Positions 1 to 6,807 of a stretch of 9,680 nt of DNA are shown piece after piece (position 1 is the first letter of the stretch; each line of letters opens with the position of its first letter). Source of the stretch: Gammaproteobacteria bacterium. Its GTDB lineage: Bacteria; Pseudomonadota; Gammaproteobacteria; Steroidobacterales; Steroidobacteraceae. A program made the translations under genes and the position numbers. The notes beneath the pieces were generated by a model. That model had not been told where the DNA came from, did not search any database, and was given only the letters and a program-made list of their open reading frames with translations. The stretch lies in NCBI GenBank assembly GCA_028293775.1, contig JAQGOD010000260.1, positions 1 to 9,680 of the forward strand, read 5' to 3'.

Positions 1-524
1 CGATGCGCCAGCCATCCGTACCCGGTCAAGATAAAAAATTCCGGCACCATGGATGTCGCGGCCAAGATCAACATTTGCGGCACGACCGAAGTCGCCGGGT
101 CAATGAAATGCGGCAACAGCGCCTGAAAGAATAGAAGGGCCTTGGGGGAGGCCAATTGCAAGGTGAGCGCCCCCGCATACACGCCGAGATTGGGCTTCTT
201 TTGCTCAAGCCCCTCTTCCAGCGCAACAGCATGCATGGAGTTAGCGGCGCGCAGCGCTTTGATCCCTAAAAAAATGAGATATGCCGCGCCGACCCACTTG
301 GCGATGGTGAAGAACCTCGCGCTTGCCGCAATCAGGGCTCCCAAGCTGGTGGCCGAGAGCGCGAAGTAAATTCCGTTCGCGGTGAGAATCCCGGCCGCAG
401 CCGGTAAGGTGCGGCGCAACCCGCCGCGTACGCCTTGCGAGACGACATAGAACACGGCCGGGCCCGGGGACAACGACAGCGCGGTCTCCATCATCAGAAA
501 CAGCAGCCACGTCTTGAAGCTCAT
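1..524 (-). CDS. LysE/RhtB-family amino-acid exporter, C-terminus cut by window edge
   Basis: An open frame runs from the ATG at 524 to the window edge without a stop, giving 174 visible residues; the family is usually about 205-210 residues, so roughly the last 30 are missing. The protein is strongly hydrophobic. It carries the family's N-terminal hallmark as LSPGPA (residues 18-23, usually TPGPA) and the second conserved segment as QLASPKALLFF, where a Ser replaces the usual Asn before PKA. Between them are a membrane segment reading WVGAAYLIFLGIKALR and a charged cytoplasmic loop (EEGLEQKK), both typical. By family it is an inner-membrane exporter of amino acids or related small metabolites; the substrate cannot be read from the sequence. 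The start lies 5 nt after the stop of the upstream hydrolase with no convincing Shine-Dalgarno, which suggests translational coupling. The family call is firm, the specific substrate unknown. Confidence 0.9.
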   Translation of the reverse strand, partial: MSFKTWLLFLMMETALSLSPGPAVFYVVSQGVRGGLRRTLPAAAGILTANGIYFALSATSLGALIAASARFFTIAKWVGAAYLIFLGIKALRAANSMHAVALEEGLEQKKPNLGVYAGALTLQLASPKALLFFQALLPHFIDPATSVVPQMLILAATSMVPEFFILTGYGWLAH

Positions 525-529
525 CGCGG

Positions 530-1633
530 CTAGTGCTTGCCGATGCCGGCAAGAAATGTCGACACATGGTCATTGAGAAATGTTCCATCCGCGGGCGCCA
601 CACCGGCACCTGCCGGATGACCCCACAAAGAAGGAATAATCGCCAGCGTGCAATTCGGAATGAACGCCGCTTCAAATCGCGCATCGGTGATGGGGAAGTA
701 CAGGTCGGTTTCGGAGGGCATGTAAAGCACCGGCACTTTGATGGAACGCAGTGCCGCCTCGACGTCGCCATGAAAAGGCGGCGTCTTGCCGACGTCATGG
801 AACTCCCAGCTGCGCATCTGCAAGATTAAATTGTTCGCATCCGCTCCGGGAATGAAATTCGCGCGGAAGTGCTCCACGACTTCGTCAAAGGTCTTGCCGA
901 AGGCGGTGTTGGTGCGCCACAACTCCTGGCGCCACCATTCCTGCGAAAATAACCAGCCCGCCCAGACCATGGAGAAAGCCTGAATGCCCTTGGTCGGCTG
1001 CGTCTTGTAGTCGCCGCCCTCGAAGGCCGCGTCGGCGGTGAGTGCCGCGATTTCGCCTTCGAGCCGCACGATGCCATGGCCGTAGGTTTTTGCGGTGCCG
1101 GATGTGGCCACGATCCCGTCCATGAACTCCGGATAGCTCACCGCCCACTGGAATGCTTGCTGCGCCCCCATTGAGAATCCGATGACGGCACGCAGGTGCT
1201 TCACATGCAGTTGCTCAGTCAGCAAGCGATGCACGGCTTGGACGTTGTCGCGGATACTGGTGAGCGGAAACCGCGGACCATGCAGTGGTTCCGGCGTATT
1301 GCTGGGCGAGGATGAGCGTCCATTCCCAAATAGCTCACTGGTGACCAAGAACAGTTTATCCGGATCGAGCGCCTTGCCCGGACCGATCAACCAAGCGTAG
1401 CCGTGCATCTCCGCCATGTAGTGCGATGGCAGAAGAATGACATTATCGCCCTTCGAGTTGAGCTTGCCGTAGGTGCCGTAAACAACGTGCGCTTGGGGCA
1501 GCACGGTGCCGCTCTCGGTCTTGAAATCCTTGATGATGAATTCGTGTTGAACGGGCTCCAGCTCGGCTGGGGCTGCCTGCGCGTGCGCAAATTGAATGGT
1601 GAACAGGGCGACGATCAGCGGAACAAATCGCAA
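530..1633 (-). CDS. Secreted MetX-like alpha/beta-fold hydrolase
   Basis: With the TTG start at 1633 the protein has 367 residues. An AGGAG lies 9 nt upstream of this TTG, and a signal peptide follows at once (Arg2, a hydrophobic core, then a likely cleavage after AHA near residues 16-18). The frame extends upstream to another TTG at 1723, but that has no good ribosome site and would bury the signal peptide. The fold is that of the homoserine O-acetyltransferase (MetX) group: GPGKALDPDKLFLVTSE, nucleophile elbow GFSMGAQQ with Ser154, candidate acid Asp310 (SETD) and His339 (WGHP). The MetX GG-C-GSTGP-type block is replaced by GNGRSSSPSNTP, and cytosolic MetX has no signal peptide. I therefore infer a periplasmic esterase, hydrolase or acyltransferase rather than a methionine-pathway enzyme. 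It sits 103 nt after the lytic transglycosylase and 5 nt before the LysE-type gene. The substrate is unknown. Confidence 0.88.
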   Translation of the reverse strand: MRFVPLIVALFTIQFAHAQAAPAELEPVQHEFIIKDFKTESGTVLPQAHVVYGTYGKLNSKGDNVILLPSHYMAEMHGYAWLIGPGKALDPDKLFLVTSELFGNGRSSSPSNTPEPLHGPRFPLTSIRDNVQAVHRLLTEQLHVKHLRAVIGFSMGAQQAFQWAVSYPEFMDGIVATSGTAKTYGHGIVRLEGEIAALTADAAFEGGDYKTQPTKGIQAFSMVWAGWLFSQEWWRQELWRTNTAFGKTFDEVVEHFRANFIPGADANNLILQMRSWEFHDVGKTPPFHGDVEAALRSIKVPVLYMPSETDLYFPITDARFEAAFIPNCTLAIIPSLWGHPAGAGVAPADGTFLNDHVSTFLAGIGKH

Positions 1634-1642
1634 GTTGATGCT

Positions 1643-1647
1643 CTCCT
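1643..1647 (-). promoter_or_regulatory. Shine-Dalgarno fixing the TTG start of the hydrolase
   Basis: On the minus strand AGGAG stands 9 nt before the TTG at 1633. It is one of only two good ribosome sites in the window and is the main reason for preferring this start over the TTG at 1723. The 103-nt gap holding it (1634-1736) shows no clear promoter hexamers or terminator. Confidence 0.6.
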
Positions 1648-1736
1648 GAAGTACCTGGAGCGGAGTAAATTTTTTGAAAGCATACACCAGCGCGCATCGA
1701 AATCGGGCATCCCAGGTATCCAAAGACCTTGCCGTC

Positions 1737-2585
1737 TCACTGCTTCGCCTCGTTCACGAAGCGGTCGAAAATCTCTTTCATCGCGTTGACGCGAGCCAGA
1801 TAAATCTGCGCCTGATGATCACCGCAGCGTTGACTTTCGCTCAACCGAAAGCCGCGCTTGGCAAACTCATCGCCCGCGCCGGCGCCGCACAAATGAATCA
1901 AAGCAGCCAGCGTCTGCTTGTGCTGTAGGGTTGCCGAGCCGATGCGGTGGCGCTCGAGGATGGCCGTGACGCTATGGTCCAAATAGGCCGATGTCAGTTC
2001 GACCGCATCGCTTGGGATTACCCGGGAATACAAGCTGGCGAACCAGCAGGACTGCCAATTGTTCCAAGGCCCATCATCGACGACCTTATGATCGTGGATG
2101 CAATAGCGCCTGGCTTCCGCGAAATTGCCGTCGGTAATCTGGTACATGCCCACCGAGGTGGACGCCGGCCGATACAACTCAAACGGCTGCGATGCCCACG
2201 ACCAACGCCAGTAAGTGCGCGCCACCGGATTTCCTGAAGCCTCCACCTGGGCCAGGGCGGCCAATAGGTCGGGCGTCATGATGCCGGTGGAATATTTTCT
2301 GAAGATTGGCGAGTACTCGCGCCAGGTTTCAACCGGTGTCTTGTTCAAGGTCCCGCTGACCGGAAAGAACAACTCCGAGGGCTTGCGTAGAACCTGGAAG
2401 ATCCAGTTTGCGCTCAGCCAAACAATCAGAATGACGGCCAGGCCCATGAGTACTTTCGCGGAGCGCGGTGCCGGGCGCCACCAGCGCTTCACGCGGCGAG
2501 CGAGTCTCCTGGTGCCGCGCCACCCGCGGGCGGCGCGCCGTGCGAATTTGGAGCCGCGCGAGGACTTAGCGCTTCGGCGCACCAT
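1737..2585 (-). CDS. Membrane-anchored SLT-type lytic transglycosylase
   Basis: The protein has 282 residues. Residues 1-44 contain 18 Arg/Lys and no acidic residue; one membrane helix follows at about 45-66 (VLMGLAVILIVWLSANWIF), and then a domain that the positive-inside rule places in the periplasm. That domain resembles the SLT goose-lysozyme fold. The segment LLAALAQVEASGNP gives the candidate catalytic Glu115, with Ala where ES is usual. STSVGMYQI (143-150) matches the GxMQ substrate motif, and AYLDHSV near 200-206 may match the third SLT motif. Such enzymes cleave the MurNAc-GlcNAc bond of peptidoglycan to give 1,6-anhydroMurNAc. Four cysteines (162, 180, 233, 254) are spaced to allow two disulfides. 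The ATG at 2585 lies inside yheU (20-nt overlap). I do not recognise it as MltA-G or Slt; the domain call rests on motifs, the activity is inferred. Confidence 0.8.
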   Translation of the reverse strand: MVRRSAKSSRGSKFARRAARGWRGTRRLARRVKRWWRPAPRSAKVLMGLAVILIVWLSANWIFQVLRKPSELFFPVSGTLNKTPVETWREYSPIFRKYSTGIMTPDLLAALAQVEASGNPVARTYWRWSWASQPFELYRPASTSVGMYQITDGNFAEARRYCIHDHKVVDDGPWNNWQSCWFASLYSRVIPSDAVELTSAYLDHSVTAILERHRIGSATLQHKQTLAALIHLCGAGAGDEFAKRGFRLSESQRCGDHQAQIYLARVNAMKEIFDRFVNEAKQ

Positions 2586-2853
2586 CAGATTGCCCGGGTA
2601 TGAGGGTCACGCTGTCGGATTCCGGGTCAAAAATAATTTTGACCTCTCCGCGTTTAAGCTGCGCGATGACTCGCTCCACCTTGGCCTGCAGAGTGAGTTC
2701 CTTCTCGCCGTAATCGGTGCCCTCGCGCAGCACGAAGGATTCGACCACGGCGTGCAGCAAATCCGGCGACAACTCGGTGTAAGGCACCTGCACCGGCGTG
2801 CCCGCCGCCGGTTCGCCGGCCGCCGGTACCCGGGATTCTTCATTTTCGATCAT
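2566..2853 (-). CDS. yheU: YheU-family protein (UPF0270)
   Basis: From the ATG at 2853 the product has 95 residues. The core (about 23-86) matches E. coli YheU closely: [11 protein letters not shown], then [13 protein letters not shown] at residues 38-50, the most diagnostic stretch, then a helix [17 protein letters not shown] and a final strand [13 protein letters not shown]. The function of this small family is not established. Compared with the roughly 72-residue E. coli protein there is an extra Ala/Gly/Pro/Glu-rich head of about 20 residues. The start codon overlaps the yaiI stop as ATGA, which argues for coupled translation and for this start over a GTG at 2877 that has no ribosome site. 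The 3' end overlaps the lytic transglycosylase start by 20 nt. Confidence 0.9.
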   Translation of the reverse strand: MIENEESRVPAAGEPAAGTPVQVPYTELSPDLLHAVVESFVLREGTDYGEKELTLQAKVERVIAQLKRGEVKIIFDPESDSVTLIPGQSDGAPKR

Positions 2854-3305
2854 TGGGGCGGCCGCTTGGCCAGCCACGTGTCGAGCTGGGCCGCAAAGGC
2901 GTTGCGATTGGCTTGAGAGAGCGGCGGCGGTCCGCCACCCACGACGCCGCTCGATCGCATCGTGTCCATGAAATCACGCATGCCTAGCACGCCGCGTATC
3001 GTATCCGAGGAATAGCGTTCGCCGCGTGGATTGAGTGCCTCGGCACCCTTGGCAATCACCTCGGCCGCCAGCGGGATATCGGCCGTGACCACGAGATCTC
3101 CTGCCGCGACGCGTTTTACGATTTCCGCGTCGGCCACATCGAATCCGGGGGAGACCTGGACGGCGCGGACGCTTGGGATTTTGGGAATTTGCAGCGCCTG
3201 ATTGGCCACCAGCGTGATGTCTACGCCGGTGCGCTTCGCAGCACGAAACAGAATTTCTTTTATTACGCCGGGACAGGCGTCGGCATCGACCCAAATGCTG
3301 GTCAT
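2850..3305 (-). CDS. yaiI: YaiI/YqxD-family protein (UPF0178, DUF188)
   Basis: The product has 151 residues, the usual length for the family, and matches E. coli YaiI nearly end to end. Visible signatures are [15 protein letters not shown] at the N-terminus (Asp7, Asp9, Cys11), [25 protein letters not shown] (Asp76), ALNPRGERY and MRDFMD. The family has a PIN/NYN-like appearance with clustered acidic residues, which suggests a nuclease-like fold, but no activity is established. The ATG at 3305 lies 24 nt after the fliJ stop with no clear Shine-Dalgarno and no terminator between, so it may be read from the flagellar transcript. It is then tightly coupled to yheU by an ATGA overlap. Confidence 0.95.
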   Translation of the reverse strand: MTSIWVDADACPGVIKEILFRAAKRTGVDITLVANQALQIPKIPSVRAVQVSPGFDVADAEIVKRVAAGDLVVTADIPLAAEVIAKGAEALNPRGERYSSDTIRGVLGMRDFMDTMRSSGVVGGGPPPLSQANRNAFAAQLDTWLAKRPPQ

Positions 3306-3329
3306 CGCGCCGAGAGTATCACGCCTTAG

Positions 3330-3782
3330 CTAAATGCTTCCGGTATCGACGCGGCCAGCCAGCAAGCGCATGCCCGCCTCATCGCCTTCGCGCTGCTCCT
3401 TCCGATCCGCTGCGTGCCGCTCTTCTTTGCGAAAGCGGTCCACCACCCGATTCAGCGATTCAGCCTCGACACGCTTCTCGCTCCACTGTGCACGGCGTTT
3501 CTCGAACTCCTTGCGCGCGACGTCGAGCGATTTCAAATGATGGTTCAGCGTCTCCCCTAAGCGGTCCAGGAACGAGCGATAATTTTGCAGCCTGACCGCG
3601 TCGATGGCACCGTTGGGCTGCGCAGAGTTGCGCACGTACTCATCGCGGTAGTTCTGTAGCTGCTCGAGTTGATGCTCAAGGTCGGCGACCTTGCGCCCGG
3701 CCTCGGCCATGCTGCGGCTCAGCTCGTTCGCCGAAGTGGTGGCGATCTCCTGGATGGGCTCAAATCGTTTGGACTTCATCAT
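3330..3782 (-). CDS. fliJ: Flagellar export protein FliJ
   Basis: The product has 150 residues, is almost entirely charged helix and is predicted by eye to form a two-helix coiled coil, the typical FliJ architecture. FliJ is the central stalk of the flagellar type III export ATPase: it inserts into the FliI hexamer and contacts the FlhA linker. Aligned by eye with Salmonella FliJ, the segment LEQLQNYRDEY places Tyr45 and Tyr49 at the same numbers, and NYRSFLDRLGETLNHH places Phe71, Leu75 and His82 one residue off the positions I recall as FlhA-contacting. The gene follows fliI after 10 nt; two ATGs stand in tandem (3782 and 3779) and neither has a clear ribosome site. Sequence identity in this family is always low, so the call rests on coiled coil, length, these residues and position directly after fliI. 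Confidence 0.93.
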   Translation of the reverse strand: MMKSKRFEPIQEIATTSANELSRSMAEAGRKVADLEHQLEQLQNYRDEYVRNSAQPNGAIDAVRLQNYRSFLDRLGETLNHHLKSLDVARKEFEKRRAQWSEKRVEAESLNRVVDRFRKEERHAADRKEQREGDEAGMRLLAGRVDTGSI

Positions 3783-3792
3783 GTTCGGTGCA

Positions 3793-5178
3793 CTATCGGC
3801 CCGTTGACGCCGCTGGTGCCGAGAACTGCGTCACGAGTTGCTTGAGATCCGCATAACTTCGCTCGATACCCACCGGCTCATACATGTCCTGCCTCAAGAA
3901 TTCGAGCATTTTAGGCCACTGCTCGACGGCGAGGTCCACCCGCGGGTCCGAACCGCGGCGATAAGCGCCGACGGTAATGAGGTCTCGATTCTGCTGATAA
4001 GTCGAATATACCTGCTTGAAGCGGTTCGCCAGATCGAGCTGTTCACGCGTGGCGATCTGGTGCATCGCCCGGCTGATCGAGGCCTCGACATCGATCGCAG
4101 GATACAGGCCGTTTTCCGCCAAGCGGCGCGACAACACGATGTGCCCGTCCAAGATCGCACGGGCTGCATCCGCGATCGGATCATTTTGATCGTCTCCTTC
4201 CACCAGCACCGTATAGAAAGCGGTGATCGATCCCGCACCCCGGTCACTGTTGCCGGCGCGCTCGACCAGCTGCGGCAGGCGTGCGAACACGGAAGGCGGA
4301 TAGCCCTTGGTGGCGGGAGGTTCGCCGATGGCCAGCGCGATTTCGCGTTGCGCTTGCGCGAAACGAGTGAGCGAATCGAGCAACAGGAGTACTTTGAGTC
4401 CCCGATCGCGAAAATATTCGGCAATGGCGGTTGCAAGCCAGGCGCCGTGCAGACGCATCAGCGGCGGATTGTCGGCCGGCGTGGCCACCACCACGGCGCG
4501 GCGCATGCCGTCAGGCCCCAAGGTATTGGTGACGAAATCTTGTACCTCACGGCCGCGCTCGCCGATCAGTCCCACCACGGTCACGTCGGCCTTGGTGTAT
4601 CGGGTCATCATGCCGAGCAGCACGGACTTGCCCACCCCGGACCCTGCAAACAGCCCGATGCGCTGTCCGCCGCCGACCGACAGCAGCGCATTGATGGAAC
4701 GCACGCCCACATCGAGCGGGTCCCGAATCGCACGCCGCATGAGCGGATTCAAGGGTTCTCCGGCCAGAGATACGCGGTCGGTGCAGCGCAGTTCGCCGAA
4801 TCCATCGAGCGGCCGACCGGCGCCATCCAGCACCCGTCCCAGGAGTTCATCCCCCATCGCGAATGAGGACTCGCTGCGCGTGGGAATGACCCGCGCGCCG
4901 GGCATGACGCCGCGGATGTCGCCCGTGGGCATCAAGAACAACTTGTCGCCGGAAAAGCCAACAACTTCCGCTTCGATCTGTTTGCCCTCCGCGGTGTCGA
5001 CCAGGCTGCGGCCGCCAACCGCGGCCTCGCAACCGACGGCCTCGAGCGTCATCCCGACCATGCGGTTGAGCGTTCCTTCGACCACGAACTCGGCCACACT
5101 GGCCATGCGCTCGCGTGCTTGAACGATGGTTTCGATCCAGCCCTTTTGCCTGGACGGCATGGTCGAGGGCGGGGTCAT
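3793..5178 (-). CDS. fliI: Flagellar export ATPase FliI
   Basis: The product has 461 residues, full length for the family. FliI is the F1-beta-like hexameric ATPase at the cytoplasmic base of the flagellar type III export gate; it unloads and delivers rod, hook and filament subunits. Visible motifs are Walker A AGSGVGKS (178-185, Lys184), the GERGRE catalytic-glutamate loop (Glu207), Walker B LKVLLLLD (261-268, Asp268), and the export-ATPase signature around EPPATKGYPPSVFARLPQL (286-304). An N-terminal beta-barrel domain (about 30-100) and the helical C-terminus complete the usual order. The ATG overlaps the fliH stop as ATGA, and fliJ follows after 10 nt, the standard fliH-fliI-fliJ order. 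The flagellar rather than virulence-type assignment comes from the neighbours. Confidence 0.98.
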   Translation of the reverse strand: MTPPSTMPSRQKGWIETIVQARERMASVAEFVVEGTLNRMVGMTLEAVGCEAAVGGRSLVDTAEGKQIEAEVVGFSGDKLFLMPTGDIRGVMPGARVIPTRSESSFAMGDELLGRVLDGAGRPLDGFGELRCTDRVSLAGEPLNPLMRRAIRDPLDVGVRSINALLSVGGGQRIGLFAGSGVGKSVLLGMMTRYTKADVTVVGLIGERGREVQDFVTNTLGPDGMRRAVVVATPADNPPLMRLHGAWLATAIAEYFRDRGLKVLLLLDSLTRFAQAQREIALAIGEPPATKGYPPSVFARLPQLVERAGNSDRGAGSITAFYTVLVEGDDQNDPIADAARAILDGHIVLSRRLAENGLYPAIDVEASISRAMHQIATREQLDLANRFKQVYSTYQQNRDLITVGAYRRGSDPRVDLAVEQWPKMLEFLRQDMYEPVGIERSYADLKQLVTQFSAPAASTGR

Positions 5179-5795
5179 GAAGCGGCGCCGCCGCGGGGCA
5201 CGGTCGCGTGCCGCTCAGTGCCCAGCAGTTCACTCAAGATGCTGCCAAGCCGAGTCTCGAGGCGCGCGTCGATTCGCGAGGTGGCGGTAGAGATCTGGCA
5301 TCCGCCTCGCGCCATGACGGGATCTTCGATAATGGTCCAGGCGCGCTCGTTTTCGGTGGGCGCCAAGTGTTCCTTCACCACCGCCGCATCTTCAGGGTGC
5401 AGATGCACGCGCACATCGCGCGTCGCCACCGGCAGCGCCGCGATGGCTTCACGGATGATGCCGATAATTTGAGTTGGGTCGGTTTTGAGCTCGCGGCGCA
5501 CGATTTGCCGGGCAAGTGCCATGGCCAATGTTAGAAGCTCGCGCTCGACCTCCGCGTCGAGAACATCGAATGGCTTCGCCAAATCGTAGAACATGCCTGC
5601 GAGCCGTTCGACCTGCGCCCGAATCTCGGCGCGTCCCGCTTCGCGTCCCTCCGCGAGCCCCTGTTCGAACGCCTCTTTGTGCGCCTCGGCCTGCAGATCC
5701 GCCAGACCGCCGACCGTGGGCATTCGTTGCTGCGCAGGAAGGCCCTCCATGTCGGGTACGGTCCACAACGCCACAGCCGCCTGCTTTGAGCTCAC
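5175..5795 (-). CDS. fliH: Flagellar assembly protein FliH
   Basis: From the GTG at 5795 the product has 206 residues. FliH dimers bind FliI, regulate its ATPase and tether it to FliN in the C-ring. Trp11 in the N-terminal segment (ALWTVPDM) resembles the Trp-containing FliN/FlhA-binding head. An AxxxGxxxGxxxG helix follows at about 42-54 (AFEQGLAEGREAG), the glycine-repeat signature of FliH. The C-terminal half (LTLAMALARQIVRREL onward, ending near the ARGGCQI strand) is the V-type-ATPase-E-like domain that contacts FliI. The frame is open further upstream to 5903, but that part lies inside fliG and is Lys/Arg/Ser-rich out-of-frame translation. The GTG is 1 nt after the fliG stop; a TTG at 5804 (209 residues) is the alternative, and neither has a clear ribosome site. 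Confidence 0.93.
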   Translation of the reverse strand: MSSKQAAVALWTVPDMEGLPAQQRMPTVGGLADLQAEAHKEAFEQGLAEGREAGRAEIRAQVERLAGMFYDLAKPFDVLDAEVERELLTLAMALARQIVRRELKTDPTQIIGIIREAIAALPVATRDVRVHLHPEDAAVVKEHLAPTENERAWTIIEDPVMARGGCQISTATSRIDARLETRLGSILSELLGTERHATVPRGGAAS

Positions 5796-5796
5796 G

Positions 5797-6807
5797 TCAG
5801 ACAAACTCGCCCGCGCCCTTGCCGCCGAGGCTGATGGTGCCTTCTTCGGCCATGCGTTGCGCGATGACGATGATTTCCTTTTGCGCCGCTTCGACATCCA
5901 CAAGCTTCACTGGACCGCGTGCTTCCATATCGTCCTTGAGGATTTCCGCAGCACGCTTCGACATGTTCTTCAGTACTTTTTCCTGCACTTCAGGTTCGGC
6001 GCCGCGCAGCGCTACCGCGAGCGTGTCGGAGCCCACTTCGCGCAGCAACGCCTGAATCCCGCGGTCATCGACATCCAACAGGTTGTCGAAGACAAAGAGA
6101 AGATCCTTGATCTGCTGATGCATCTCGCCGTCGGCCTTCTCGATTTTGCCGAGTTCCTCGGTGAGCTTTTCGCGCTCCATGGCGTTCAGGATATTGGCTG
6201 CCGTTCGCGCCCCACCGACGCGCCGCAGCGGCGTCGGCGGCGCGACATTCGCCTGTTTCTCGACCAGCTGATCGAGTTCCGTGAGCGCGGACTGCGGCAC
6301 TTCGTTCAGCGAGGCAATGCGCATCAGCACTTCGGTGCGCAAATCATCCTTGAGCAGCGGCATAATCGCGGCTGACTGTTCCGGCTCCAGGTGCGCCAAA
6401 ACGATGGCGGCGATCTGCGGATGTTCGCCGCTAATGATCTGCGCGACGGCCTTGGCTTCCATCCATTTCAAGGCCTCGATGCCCTGGCCGGTCTGGCCAT
6501 TCGATACCCGATCGAGCAACATATCGGTCTTCTGCTTTCCCACCGCTTGGGTCAGCACGCGCCGTACATAGTCTTGAGATCCGGCGGCGATGTTCGCCTT
6601 GGCATCGGCAATGCCGATGAACTTGTCGAGCACCGCGCTCATTTGCTCGCGCGACACTTCCTTGAGCTCGGCCATCGCGATGCCCAATTTCTGGACCTCG
6701 CGGGCATCGAGTTGCTTAAGCACGTTGGCGGCATCCTGCTCGCCCAAGCTCATGAGCAAAATGGCGGCGCGCTGCGTTCCGGCGAGTTCGTCAACCTTTT
6801 CAGCCAT
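5797..6807 (-). CDS. fliG: Flagellar motor switch protein FliG
   Basis: The product has 336 residues (E. coli FliG has 331). FliG is the rotor protein of the C-ring: its N-domain binds the FliF C-terminus, the middle domain binds FliM and the C-domain meets the stator MotA. Visible landmarks are an N-domain (1-100), the EHPQ motif at 128-131 with the conserved run through AAIVLAHL, and the C-terminal torque helix. By alignment with E. coli, the torque residues Lys264, Arg281, Asp288 and Asp289 correspond to Arg268 (a conservative change), Arg285, Asp292 and Asp293, so the charge pattern is intact. The ATG overlaps the end of fliF by 8 nt, which fits coupled synthesis of the two directly interacting proteins. 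Confidence 0.98.
   Translation of the reverse strand: MAEKVDELAGTQRAAILLMSLGEQDAANVLKQLDAREVQKLGIAMAELKEVSREQMSAVLDKFIGIADAKANIAAGSQDYVRRVLTQAVGKQKTDMLLDRVSNGQTGQGIEALKWMEAKAVAQIISGEHPQIAAIVLAHLEPEQSAAIMPLLKDDLRTEVLMRIASLNEVPQSALTELDQLVEKQANVAPPTPLRRVGGARTAANILNAMEREKLTEELGKIEKADGEMHQQIKDLLFVFDNLLDVDDRGIQALLREVGSDTLAVALRGAEPEVQEKVLKNMSKRAAEILKDDMEARGPVKLVDVEAAQKEIIVIAQRMAEEGTISLGGKGAGEFV

Noticed and set aside
158..171. GG-N10-GC match resembling a sigma-54 promoter on the minus strand (GGCGCTCACCTTGC)
   Set aside because: It lies in the middle of the LysE-family coding sequence, with no gene start following it in the window, and the -24 half is poor. It is explained by the encoded protein.
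1652..1718. 7-bp inverted repeat (tacctgg at 1652-1658, ccaggta at 1712-1718) in the gap before the hydrolase gene
   Set aside because: Arms are short and 53 nt apart; a match of this size is expected by chance at roughly one in three in a gap of this length. No promoter was visible beside it.
1634..1723. Upstream extension of the hydrolase to a TTG at 1723
   Set aside because: It has no good ribosome site, would put 30 residues before the signal peptide, and the TTG at 1633 has AGGAG at a proper distance.
2854..2877. Upstream GTG start for yheU at 2877
   Set aside because: It has no ribosome site; the ATG at 2853 overlaps the yaiI stop as ATGA and gives a length nearer the family.
3838..4866. 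342-codon plus-strand open frame antisense to fliI, with a second one at 4307-5122
   Set aside because: Both lie wholly opposite the unambiguous FliI (and its motifs), show Arg/His/Pro/Ser-rich compositions and no recognisable family. They are typical shadows of a GC-rich gene.
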